In this document: positions 8,369 to 15,158 of the stretch, piece by piece
How the letters are laid out: each line of letters starts with the position of its first letter
Numbering within the stretch: the stretch's first letter is position 1
NCBI GenBank assembly: GCA_903847405.1
Contig: CAINDP010000233.1
Span: 1 to 41,780 of the forward strand
From: an uncultured Myxococcales bacterium
Lineage (GTDB): Bacteria; Myxococcota_A; UBA9042; DTJE01
Length of the DNA: 41,780 nucleotides
Direction: 5' to 3'
Position numbers and translations under genes: made by a program
Notes under the pieces: generated by a model
The model's input: only the letters and a program-made list of their open reading frames with translations
Database searches by the model: none
Told to the model about the DNA's origin: nothing

Positions 8369-9364
8369 TCAGCCCCGGACGGTCGGAGGCGGGTTCGGCA
8401 GGGCCTGCAGCAGGCGGTCCATCGCGGTGCGGACGTTCGGCACGAAGCGCCGCGTCGCGTCCCAGTCCAGCCAGGCCGTCGCCATGTCCACGGCGCGGTC
8501 GGGGCCCACGCGGTCGGCGAAGGCCCGGATCGCGTAGGCCAGGTCGCGGTTCGACAGCATGTCGTCCGACAGGCCCGCCGAGGCCCGCAGGACGTCCCGG
8601 GCGATGGACTCGACCAGCAGCATCAGGTCCGCCGTTTCGTCCTTCGACGATCCCACGCCGTCGGCGAACTTCAGCCGCGGGTCGGCGTCGCTTTCCGCCA
8701 GGTCCAGGAACGACGTCAGGAACTCGGTCCGCTGGGCCAGGACCGGGCTGTCCAGGAACTGCAGGGCGCGCCCGGGGCTGCCGCGGGACAGCGACGCCGC
8801 CGACCACGCGTCCGAACCGGTGCGTCCGCGCGACTCCAGGAACGCCACCACCTCGTCGTTCGCCAGCGGCCCGAAGGGCACCTCGAAGCAGCGCGACAGG
8901 ACCGTCCGGGGCAGCAGGTCCGGGCTGGGCGTGACCAGCACGAACATCACCATCGACGGCGGCTCCTCCAGCGTCTTCAGCGCCGCGTTGGCCGCCTCGT
9001 TCGTCAGGGTGTGGGCGTCGTCGATCAGCAGGCACTTCCACGGGCCCGTCAGTGCCGGGTAGAACAGCCGCGGCATCGACTCCTTCAGCGGTTCCAGCTT
9101 GATGTAGCCCTTTTCGGGGGACAGCACCTGCAGGTCCGCGAAGGCGCCGGCGGTCATCTGGTTGCACGAGCGGCACACCCCGCAGGAATCGCCGTCGCGC
9201 CGGTCCCGGCAGACGAGGTAGGACAGGAAGGCCAGGGCCATCGTGCGCTTGCCCACGCCGTCCGGCCCGGTGAACATCCAGGCGTGGGGGACGCGGTCCC
9301 GGTCGGCAGCCCGCCGCAGGACCTCCTTCACGTGCTCGTTTCCGACGACGTCCGCGAAGCGCAC
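8369..9364 (-). CDS. holB: DNA polymerase III delta-prime subunit (clamp-loader ATPase)
   Basis: 331 residues with the clamp-loader layout. N-terminal FADVVGNEHV is followed by Walker A GPDGVGKRT, a four-Cys zinc motif (CRDRRDGDSCGVCRSC), Walker B CLLIDDAH and the RFC-box motif TVLSRC. The C-terminal part is the helical collar domain. It is part of the replisome that loads the beta sliding clamp. The start codon is GTG at 9364, five bases after GGGAGGT. It is divergent from the alanine dehydrogenase gene. DnaX-type proteins share these motifs but are longer, so delta-prime is preferred. Confidence 0.85.
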   Translation of the reverse strand: MRFADVVGNEHVKEVLRRAADRDRVPHAWMFTGPDGVGKRTMALAFLSYLVCRDRRDGDSCGVCRSCNQMTAGAFADLQVLSPEKGYIKLEPLKESMPRLFYPALTGPWKCLLIDDAHTLTNEAANAALKTLEEPPSMVMFVLVTPSPDLLPRTVLSRCFEVPFGPLANDEVVAFLESRGRTGSDAWSAASLSRGSPGRALQFLDSPVLAQRTEFLTSFLDLAESDADPRLKFADGVGSSKDETADLMLLVESIARDVLRASAGLSDDMLSNRDLAYAIRAFADRVGPDRAVDMATAWLDWDATRRFVPNVRTAMDRLLQALPNPPPTVRG

Positions 9365-9408
9365 GGCCGACCTCCCGTTCCAGGGGCGCAGTCTACCACG
9401 GCCCGTTC

Positions 9409-9417
9409 TGCTATCCT
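9409..9417 (+). promoter_or_regulatory. Extended -10 promoter element upstream of ald
   Basis: TGCTATCCT fits the extended -10 pattern TGnTAnnnT. No convincing -35 box is seen. The expected transcription start is near 9424, leaving a leader of about 36 bases that contains the GGGAG ribosome-binding site. Confidence 0.5.
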
Positions 9418-9459
9418 CTGGAACGCGCCCGGGCGCAACCGCCAGGCAGGGAGTCCATC

Positions 9460-10572
9460 ATGATCGTCGGCGTCGCCAGGGAAGTGCGCTACCAGGAATA
9501 CCGCGTGGGCCTGACTCCGGCCGGCGCGGCGCGACTGGTCGGCGACGGCCACCAGGTCGTCATCGCCGCCGGCGCGGGCCGGGCCGCGGGCTTCCCCGAC
9601 GACGAGTACGTCAGCCGCGGCGCCCGCGTCGTGCTGCTGAACGAGGACGTGTTCCAGCAGAGCGACCTGCTGGTGAAGTTCCACGCCCCCACCGAGGGCG
9701 AGGTCCCCTGCCTGCACGAGGGCCAGATCCTGTTCGCGTCGATGCACCTGGCGACCCAGCCCGACCTGGCCCGCGCCCTGCTGGAACGCCGCGTCACCGC
9801 CATCGCCTACGAGACCGTCGCCGTCGACGACCGCCTGCCCATCGTCCGCCCCATGTCGGAAATCGCCGGCCGGATGGCCGTGCAGGTCGGCGCGCAACTG
9901 CTGCACAAGGTGGCGGGCGGCAAGGGCGTCCTGCTGGGCGGCGTGACGGGCGTGCCCGTGGGCAACGTCGTGATCCTGGGCGCCGGCACGGTGGGGACCC
10001 ACGCGGGACGCGTCGCCGACGGCATGGGCGCCCGGGTGTTCGTGCTGGACGTGGACCTGGAACGCCTGGCCCGCGTGGACGAAATCTTCGGCGGCCGCGT
10101 GAACACGATCTTCGCCGACGCGTCCACGATCGAGCAGCACGTCCGGACCGCCGACCTCCTGGTGGGCGCGGTCCAGGACCGGGGCCGCCGCACGCCCGTC
10201 GTGGTCCCCGCGTCGCTGGTCGCCCGCATGGAACCCGGCAGCGTCATCGTGGACGTGTCGGTGGACCAGGGCGGCTGCGTCGAAACCATCCGCCCGACGA
10301 CCCACGGCAACCCGACCTACGTCCACTCCGGCGTCGTGCACTACGGCGTCCCGAACATGCCCGGCGCGGTCGCCCGCACCTCCACGCTGGCGCTGACCAA
10401 CGCGACCATCGGCTACGTCAGCCGCCTGGCATCCCAGGGCCTCGCCGCGGCGGTGCGGGCCGATCCCGCGCTGGCCGCAGGCCTGAACACCCACGCCGGC
10501 TGCATGGTCCACCGCACCGTCGCCGAGGCCCTGGGCCTGCGCGCCGAGCCCATGGACTGGGTCCTCGACTGA
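9460..10572 (+). CDS. ald: Alanine dehydrogenase-family protein (NAD-dependent), with altered substrate lysine
   Basis: 370 residues, the typical length of L-alanine dehydrogenase, which interconverts alanine and pyruvate plus ammonia with NAD. Arg15 (YRVGLTP), His96 (SMHLA), the Rossmann motif GAGTVG and the catalytic Asp in VSVDQGG are conserved, as is TSTLALTNAT near the end. However, the residue at position 75, a substrate-binding Lys in the M. tuberculosis enzyme, is His here (VKFHAP instead of VKVKEP), and the next Glu is Ala. The alignment to that point needs no gap. The start ATG has GGGAG six bases upstream. Alanine dehydrogenase is the nearest family, but substrate or kinetics may differ. 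Confidence 0.85.
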   Translation: MIVGVAREVRYQEYRVGLTPAGAARLVGDGHQVVIAAGAGRAAGFPDDEYVSRGARVVLLNEDVFQQSDLLVKFHAPTEGEVPCLHEGQILFASMHLATQPDLARALLERRVTAIAYETVAVDDRLPIVRPMSEIAGRMAVQVGAQLLHKVAGGKGVLLGGVTGVPVGNVVILGAGTVGTHAGRVADGMGARVFVLDVDLERLARVDEIFGGRVNTIFADASTIEQHVRTADLLVGAVQDRGRRTPVVVPASLVARMEPGSVIVDVSVDQGGCVETIRPTTHGNPTYVHSGVVHYGVPNMPGAVARTSTLALTNATIGYVSRLASQGLAAAVRADPALAAGLNTHAGCMVHRTVAEALGLRAEPMDWVLD

Positions 10573-10578
10573 CTTTCG

Positions 10579-10606
10579 TTGACGCCGCGCAAGGCCTTGC
10601 TATCAT
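10579..10606 (+). promoter_or_regulatory. Promoter of the glgC-paralogue operon
   Basis: TTGACG (10579-10584) is followed after 16 bases by TATCAT (10601-10606), which is preceded by TG-C, making an extended -10. The predicted transcript start near 10613 is one base before the ATG at 10614, so a leaderless mRNA is expected. Confidence 0.7.
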
Positions 10607-10613
10607 GCCCCCC

Positions 10614-11825
10614 ATGAAGGATGTACTCGCACTGGTTCTCGCAGGCGGGCGCGCGGATGCCATGGGCGTCCTCACGTCCAGACGCAGCATGGCCGCCGCA
10701 CCCTTCGGCGGGCTGTTCCGCGTCATCGACTTCCCCCTCACGAACCTCGCGCTGTCCGGCATCGAGCGGGTGGGCATCCTGTCCCAGTACCGCCCGGCAT
10801 CGCTGATGGACCACGTCGGCATCGGCCGGCCGTGGGACTTCAACGGCCGCGACCGCGAGTTGACGTTCCTGCCCCCCTACGAGGGCGTGCGGGAACTGGA
10901 CTGGTACCGCGGCACCGCCGACGCCGTCTACCAGAACCTCCACGTCATCCGCCGCAACGCGCCGCGCGACGTGCTGGTCCTGTCCGGCGACCACGTGTAC
11001 CGCATGGACTACGGTCCGTTGCTGGCGCGCCACCGCCGCACCAAGGCCGACGTCACGATGGTGTTCAAGCACATGGACGTTGGCCGGCCCTCGCGCTTCG
11101 GCGTGGGCGTGCTGGGCGACGGCGGCCGGGTGACCGGCTACCACGAAAAGCCCGCGGACCCGCCGTCGGACCTGGCGTCGATGACGGTGTACATCTTCCG
11201 CACCGAGGTCCTGGTCGAGGCGGTGACCCGCAACGCCCAGGTCGGCAACACGTTCCACCTGTACAACGAGGTCATCCCGTCGGTCGTGGACGGCGGACGG
11301 GTCTTCGGCCACGTCCATCGCGGCGGCTGGGAGTACCTGCGCCCCCTGTCGTCGTGGCATGACGCCCACATGCGCCTGCTGGCGCGACGGGGGATCGGCG
11401 TGCCGCTGGAAGGCGTCCTGACCAATGCCGAATCCGGCGGCTACGGCGACGCCCCGCCCGCCCGGTTCGAATCCACGGCCGACGTATCCCGCAGCATGGT
11501 CGCGCCGGGATGCCGCGTGGCCGGCCGGGTCCGTCGCAGCGTGCTGTTCCCGTGGGTCACGGTCGAGGAGGGCGCCATCGTCGAGGACTCGGTCATCCTG
11601 AACCGCGTAACGATCCGCAGCGGCAGCCGCGTGATCCGGTCCGTCATCGACAAGGACGTCGAGGTCGGGGAAGGCGCGCTGCTGTGTGGCGAGGAAAACC
11701 TGGTTTCGGTCGGCAAGGGCGCCCGCGTGGGCGACGGGTCGATCCTGCGGGCCGGCGCGGAAATCGGTCCCTGGGAAGTGGTGTCGATGGGGGCCGTGAT
11801 CGCGGCAAAGGGGGCGACGCCATGA
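10614..11825 (+). CDS. GlgD-like ADP-glucose pyrophosphorylase paralogue, probably non-catalytic
   Basis: 403 residues with the nucleotidyltransferase domain followed by a left-handed beta-helix of hexapeptide repeats (from about residue 290). The GlgC fold is clear: APFGGLFRVIDFPLTN, WYRGTADAVYQN, SGDHVYRMDY with Asp126, and YHEKP with Lys179. Several catalytic positions are lost relative to its partner: GRGTRL reads GRADAM, AKPA reads SMAA (Lys to Met), and the second metal-binding Asp in WRDVGT is Tyr in WEYLRP. This resembles GlgD, the regulatory subunit of some bacteria. Its stop overlaps the next start (ATGA), so the two are co-translated and may form a hetero-oligomer. ATG 10614 is chosen over ATG 10605 because the latter lies inside the -10 box. 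Confidence 0.85.
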   Translation: MKDVLALVLAGGRADAMGVLTSRRSMAAAPFGGLFRVIDFPLTNLALSGIERVGILSQYRPASLMDHVGIGRPWDFNGRDRELTFLPPYEGVRELDWYRGTADAVYQNLHVIRRNAPRDVLVLSGDHVYRMDYGPLLARHRRTKADVTMVFKHMDVGRPSRFGVGVLGDGGRVTGYHEKPADPPSDLASMTVYIFRTEVLVEAVTRNAQVGNTFHLYNEVIPSVVDGGRVFGHVHRGGWEYLRPLSSWHDAHMRLLARRGIGVPLEGVLTNAESGGYGDAPPARFESTADVSRSMVAPGCRVAGRVRRSVLFPWVTVEEGAIVEDSVILNRVTIRSGSRVIRSVIDKDVEVGEGALLCGEENLVSVGKGARVGDGSILRAGAEIGPWEVVSMGAVIAAKGATP

Positions 11826-13090
11826 AAACCGACGTCGTCGCCTTGATCCTCGCCGGCGGGCGCGGGACCCGCCTGAACCTGATCGCCGCCAAGCGCGCGA
11901 AGCCCGCGGTTCCCTTCGCGGGCATGTTCCGCATCATCGACTTCACCCTGACCAACGTCATGGTGTCCGAGGTCCGCCACGTGGGCGTGCTGACGCAGTA
12001 CCGCCCGACGTCGCTGATGGACCACCTGGGGGACGGGGACTCCTGGGACCTGTCGGGCGTCCGGGCCTCGCTGCAGGTCCTGCCGCCGTCGCTGGGCCGC
12101 GCGCACTCGGACTGGTATCGCGGGACCGCCGACGCCGTGTACCAGAACATCGGCTTCCTGCGCGCCCTGGAGCCCCGGGACGTCCTGATCCTGTCGGGCG
12201 ACCACATCTACTCGATGGACTTCCGGCCCATGATCGAGCGCCACCGGGCGTCCGGCGCGGACCTGACCATCGCGGCGATGGAGGTGCCCTGGGAGGAGGT
12301 GTCGCGCTTCGGCGTGATGAAGATCGACGCGGACGACAACATCACGGAATTCATTGAAAAGAGCCCCGAGCGCACCAGCAACATCGCGAACATGGGCATC
12401 TACATCTTCCGACGCGAGGCCCTGCTGGAGGAGCTGCACCGCAACTGCCCCGAGGGGCGGTTCGACTTCGGCGCCCACGTCATCCCCGGCATGCTGGGAC
12501 GCCGGAAGATCCTGGCCCATCGCTTTTCGGGGTACTGGCGCGACGTGGGCACGCTGGGGTCGTACTGGTCGGCCAACATGGACGCCCTGGATCCTTCGAC
12601 CGGCCTGGATCTGTCCGCCTGGCGCGCCCGGACCAACCTGGACGGGCGCATGCAGGTGTTCCACCCGGCCGCGGTCCTGGCCGCGGGCAGCCACGTGCGC
12701 AACAGCCTGGTGTCCCGCGGGTGCGTCATCGAGGGCGAGGTGACCGGTTCGGTGCTGTCGCCCGGCGTGCGCGTGGGCCGCGGCGCCCGGGTCGTGGACA
12801 GCGTGGTCATGCACGACGTCACGATCGAAAAGGGCGCGTCGGTCGAGCGGGCGATCCTGGACAAGGACGTCACCGTGGGCGCCGGGACCCGCCTGGGTCG
12901 CGCCGACGCCCGGGGCGGCATGAACGAGCACTTCCCCACGCACCTGTCCGACGGCATCACGGTCGTCGGCAAGGGCACGAACATCCCGGCCAACGCGGTC
13001 ATCGGCGCAAACGTGCTGATCGGCACCGAGATCGGCGACAACCGCCTGGTCGAACTGCGCAACGTCCCCGACGGCGGGACCGTGGCGTAG
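11822..13090 (+). CDS. glgC: Glucose-1-phosphate adenylyltransferase GlgC
   Basis: 422 residues, the usual GlgC length. It makes ADP-glucose from ATP and glucose-1-phosphate, the donor for glycogen synthesis. All key motifs are intact: AGGRGTRL (11-18) for the triphosphate, AKPAVPF with Lys27, WYRGTADAVYQN, SGDHIYSMDF with Asp127, FIEK with Lys180 for glucose-1-phosphate, and WRDVGTL with Asp241 as the second metal ligand. A C-terminal hexapeptide-repeat beta-helix follows, for example IEGEVTGSVLSPGVRVGRGA. The start ATG overlaps the upstream paralogue stop by four bases. It is the catalytic member of the pair. Confidence 0.93.
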   Translation: MKTDVVALILAGGRGTRLNLIAAKRAKPAVPFAGMFRIIDFTLTNVMVSEVRHVGVLTQYRPTSLMDHLGDGDSWDLSGVRASLQVLPPSLGRAHSDWYRGTADAVYQNIGFLRALEPRDVLILSGDHIYSMDFRPMIERHRASGADLTIAAMEVPWEEVSRFGVMKIDADDNITEFIEKSPERTSNIANMGIYIFRREALLEELHRNCPEGRFDFGAHVIPGMLGRRKILAHRFSGYWRDVGTLGSYWSANMDALDPSTGLDLSAWRARTNLDGRMQVFHPAAVLAAGSHVRNSLVSRGCVIEGEVTGSVLSPGVRVGRGARVVDSVVMHDVTIEKGASVERAILDKDVTVGAGTRLGRADARGGMNEHFPTHLSDGITVVGKGTNIPANAVIGANVLIGTEIGDNRLVELRNVPDGGTVA

Positions 13091-13103
13091 GGCGGCGGCT
13101 CCG

Positions 13104-13502
13104 TCAGGTCCCCAGCACCCGGCAGCCCACCCGCGCGATCAAGCGAAAACGGTCGTCGTACGTCAGGACGGTCGCGCCCTCGCGGATCGCCAGGGCCGCC
13201 ACCCAGAGGTCGTTGGTGGGCACCGGCGTTCCGGCACGGCGCAGGTCCGCAAACACCTCGGCGTACCGCGTCGCGGCCTCGTCGTCCACGTCCAGCACCC
13301 GCACCACCGGGTGGGCCAGGAATTCCACCAGGGCCTGATCGTTTTCGTCGGGCCGCGAACCCAGCAGGAACCCGGCGCGGAGTTCGCCCAGGACCACGGC
13401 CGGCACCAGGATTTCCCGGGCGCGCGTGACGGCCTGGACCGCTTCGGGACTCCCCCTCCGGAAATGGCTGTAGGCGGACGTGTCCAGGCACAGTCGGGTC
13501 AT
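13104..13502 (-). CDS. vapC: VapC-type PIN-domain ribonuclease toxin
   Basis: 132 residues. The PIN-domain acidic residues are visible in order: Asp in LCLDTSAYSHF, Glu in VLGELRAG, Asp in TNDLWVAALA and Asp in TYDDRF. These bind Mg/Mn for cleavage of tRNA or other RNA. The start ATG at 13502 overlaps the antitoxin stop (ATGA). The upstream in-frame extension is not coding-like and crosses the antitoxin. It forms a type II toxin-antitoxin module with the ribbon-helix-helix gene. The target RNA cannot be predicted. Confidence 0.92.
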   Translation of the reverse strand: MTRLCLDTSAYSHFRRGSPEAVQAVTRAREILVPAVVLGELRAGFLLGSRPDENDQALVEFLAHPVVRVLDVDDEAATRYAEVFADLRRAGTPVPTNDLWVAALAIREGATVLTYDDRFRLIARVGCRVLGT

Positions 13503-13750
13503 CGCCACATCTCCGCGTCCACGGTCCGGAATGCGCGCGTGGCCTGCTCGAACTCCTGGAGGTCGGCGGCGGACCACGTCCCGGCGAAACTCGCCAGACC
13601 GTTGTCCGGCACCGCCTGCGGCGTCACCCCCGTGGCCTGGCTGAGCAGGTCGATGACCGTCTGGTTCAGGGAAAGGCCCCGGCGGCGGCGCTCCGCATCC
13701 AGCGATCGCGCCAGGTCGTCCGGGACGTTCCGGACCGTCAGGTGTCGCAT
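13499..13750 (-). CDS. vapB: Ribbon-helix-helix antitoxin (VapB/FitA-like)
   Basis: 83 residues. The N-terminus MRHLTVRNVPDDLARSL followed by GLSLNQTVIDLL is a ribbon-helix-helix DNA-binding domain. The C-terminal part (LQEFEQATRAF) would wrap the PIN toxin. The start ATG at 13750 has GGAGG seven bases upstream; a longer version starting at 13804 would begin inside the promoter. The protein is expected to neutralise VapC and to repress the module through the direct repeats in its promoter. Confidence 0.9.
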   Translation of the reverse strand: MRHLTVRNVPDDLARSLDAERRRRGLSLNQTVIDLLSQATGVTPQAVPDNGLASFAGTWSAADLQEFEQATRAFRTVDAEMWR

Positions 13751-13763
13751 CGCAGGTCCTCCG

Positions 13764-13806
13764 TGCATTCGCATGATGCATTCTATCGACGCATTTTTCT
13801 GCATTC
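13764..13806. repeat. Three TGCATTC direct repeats, candidate VapB operator
   Basis: TGCATTC occurs at 13764-13770, 13777-13783 and 13800-13806. On the minus strand the copies read TTGAATGCA across the -35 box, TAGAATGCA across the -10 box and GCGAATGCA just after the transcript start. Ribbon-helix-helix repressors commonly bind such short direct repeats, so autorepression is inferred. Confidence 0.65.
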
Positions 13807-13808
13807 AA
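13780..13808 (-). promoter_or_regulatory. Promoter of vapBC
   Basis: On the minus strand TTGAAT (13808-13803), a 17-base spacer, and TAGAAT (13785-13780). The expected transcript start is near 13773, giving a leader of about 23 bases that contains the GGAGG site of vapB. Confidence 0.75.
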
Positions 13809-14013
13809 GTCCGTCCGCCGGTCCTGGAACCCCACCATGGTCCGATGACCTCGTCGTCGCCCGGACGGGACTATCGAATCGAGGGCCCGAACGTTCCGGC
13901 GGGTGGCGGTGGGCCGAACGGCCAGTGCCCGTCGAGATTCGGACCCGGGTCCCCCGCGAAACAACTCCGCACCTCGTCCGATCTCCTGCCCGGGACGTGC
14001 GGCCTGCGTCCGA

Positions 14014-14032
14014 TATCATTCTGTGATACTAT
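14014..14032 (+). promoter_or_regulatory. Promoter/operator of hicAB
   Basis: TGATACTAT (14024-14032) is an extended -10. It overlaps an inverted repeat, TATCA (14014-14018) and TGATA (14024-14028) around TTCTG, which could be the antitoxin operator. The predicted transcript start (about 14039) is only three bases from the ATG, so either the mRNA is leaderless or another promoter further upstream is used with the GGAG at 14034. Confidence 0.5.
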
Positions 14033-14041
14033 AGGAGCGCC

Positions 14042-14296
14042 ATGAGCCCAGGACATGTGCGAACGTTGGAACGGATTTTCGAGCGGCCCGACCGGGGAGA
14101 TATCACCTGGAGGGACATCGAGACGCTGTTCGTGGCGCATGGCGGGGAGGTGTCGGAAGGCGCGGGTTCCCGCGTGCGAGTGAGCCTGAACGGCGTGAGG
14201 GCGGTCTTTCACCGTCCTCACCCAGGGAAGGAGGCGCACGCCGGGATGATTCGATCCGTCCGGCGGTTCCTGGCGGAAGCGGGGGTGACGCCATGA
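14042..14296 (+). CDS. hicA: HicA-like mRNA interferase toxin
   Basis: 84 residues with the HicA dsRBD-like pattern: an N-terminal helix (VRTLERIFERP), DIETLFVAHGGEVSEGAGSR, then VRAVFHRPHPGKEAH containing the conserved catalytic-type His, and the terminal helix MIRSVRRFLAEAGV. HicA toxins cleave mRNAs and tmRNA. AGGAG lies four bases before the ATG. The stop overlaps the hicB start (ATGA), as is typical for this toxin-first module. Confidence 0.88.
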   Translation: MSPGHVRTLERIFERPDRGDITWRDIETLFVAHGGEVSEGAGSRVRVSLNGVRAVFHRPHPGKEAHAGMIRSVRRFLAEAGVTP

Positions 14297-14673
14297 TGGA
14301 ATACAAGGGCTACAGCGCCCAGGTCGAGTTCGACGATGATGTCGGGGTCTTCCACGGCGAGGTTCTGCACCTGCGGGACGTGGTGACGTTCGAAGGCCGG
14401 ACCGTGGCCGAGTTGCGCAAGGCCTTCCGGGATTCGGTGGACGACTACCTGGCCTTCTGCGCGTCACGGAACGAGCCGCCCGAGAAACCCTTCTCGGGCC
14501 GCTTCGTCGTGCGGATCGATCCAGGGCTCCACAAGGCCGTGGCAACGCAGGCGGCACGAAGCCACCAGAGCCTGAACGCCTGGGTGCAGTCCGTCCTGGC
14601 GGCGGCCACCCGGCCCGGAGGATCGCCGACCGCTTCGCAAGGCGACCGCCCCCTCAGACAAGCCAGACCCTAG
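14293..14673 (+). CDS. hicB: HicB-like antitoxin
   Basis: 126 residues. The N-terminal HicB domain (YSAQVEFDDDVGVFHGEVL, then VTFEGRTVAELRKAF) is a partially degraded RNase H-like fold that binds HicA. The C-terminal FVVRIDPGLHKAVATQAA followed by SLNAWVQSVL is a ribbon-helix-helix DNA-binding segment for autorepression. A second ATG at 14296 is possible; 14293 gives the coupled ATGA overlap. The last 20 or so residues look unstructured. Confidence 0.9.
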   Translation: MMEYKGYSAQVEFDDDVGVFHGEVLHLRDVVTFEGRTVAELRKAFRDSVDDYLAFCASRNEPPEKPFSGRFVVRIDPGLHKAVATQAARSHQSLNAWVQSVLAAATRPGGSPTASQGDRPLRQARP

Positions 14674-14722
14674 TCGTGGCACTTTCAAACCGGTCCAGAC
14701 CCCGCCGACATGCAATTCGGGA

Positions 14723-14751
14723 TTGACGCGACGCGCCGACAGGGGTAATTC
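14723..14751 (+). promoter_or_regulatory. Promoter of the PHA-granule-type gene
   Basis: TTGACG (14723-14728), 17-base spacer, weak -10 TAATTC (14746-14751). The predicted transcript start near 14758 leaves room for the GAGGAGG ribosome-binding site before the ATG at 14780. Confidence 0.5.
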
Positions 14752-14779
14752 GGGAACCGCCCTACCCGAGGAGGATTTC

Positions 14780-15058
14780 ATGGGTGCCAAGACCTACAAG
14801 TTCCCCCATGCCCTGGGACGCGAGGAAGCGATGAAGCGCGCGGCCCCGATGGCCGAGAACCTCGCCCGCAAGTACATGATGACGTCGACCACGAACGAGA
14901 CCGGGTTCCTGATGTCCGGCAAGGGCACCAAGGCCACGGTGCTGGTGACCGACACGTCCGTCGAGATCACGATGGAACTGCCGTTCCTGATCGAAAAGAT
15001 CGCCGGCAACCAGATCGAGGCCGAACTGAACTACAAGGTCCCGAAGGCGCTCGCCTGA
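14780..15058 (+). CDS. Polyhydroxyalkanoate-system family small protein (PHA_gran_rgn type)
   Basis: 92 residues. The pattern FPHALGREEAMKRAAPMAENLARKY, a strand-rich middle (SGKGTKATVLVTDTSVEI), and FLIEKIAGNQIEAELNYKV resembles the short family annotated as a putative polyhydroxyalkanoic acid system protein. Its biochemical role is poorly known. The start ATG at 14780 follows GAGGAGG by six bases and has its own TTGACG promoter. No other PHA gene is nearby, so the link to granules is only from family naming. Confidence 0.65.
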   Translation: MGAKTYKFPHALGREEAMKRAAPMAENLARKYMMTSTTNETGFLMSGKGTKATVLVTDTSVEITMELPFLIEKIAGNQIEAELNYKVPKALA

Positions 15059-15158
15059 TCGATCCCTGCCGCTTCCGAACCGGCCCACACGGATGCGCAC
15101 GAGTCGGCTTCGTCCCCGGCGTCCCTGACCGTTGGCCCTTGATGTCCTGGGAGGATTG

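Noticed and set aside
10605-10613. Alternative ATG three codons upstream for the GlgD-like gene
   Set aside because: It overlaps the -10 box of the only good promoter, so it would not be in the transcript; family proteins start with the MKDVLALVLAGG pattern at 10614.
13503-13964. N-terminal extension of VapC by 154 residues
   Set aside because: It runs antisense-free but over the vapB gene in another frame and lacks any domain; the PIN domain begins at the ATG that overlaps the vapB stop.
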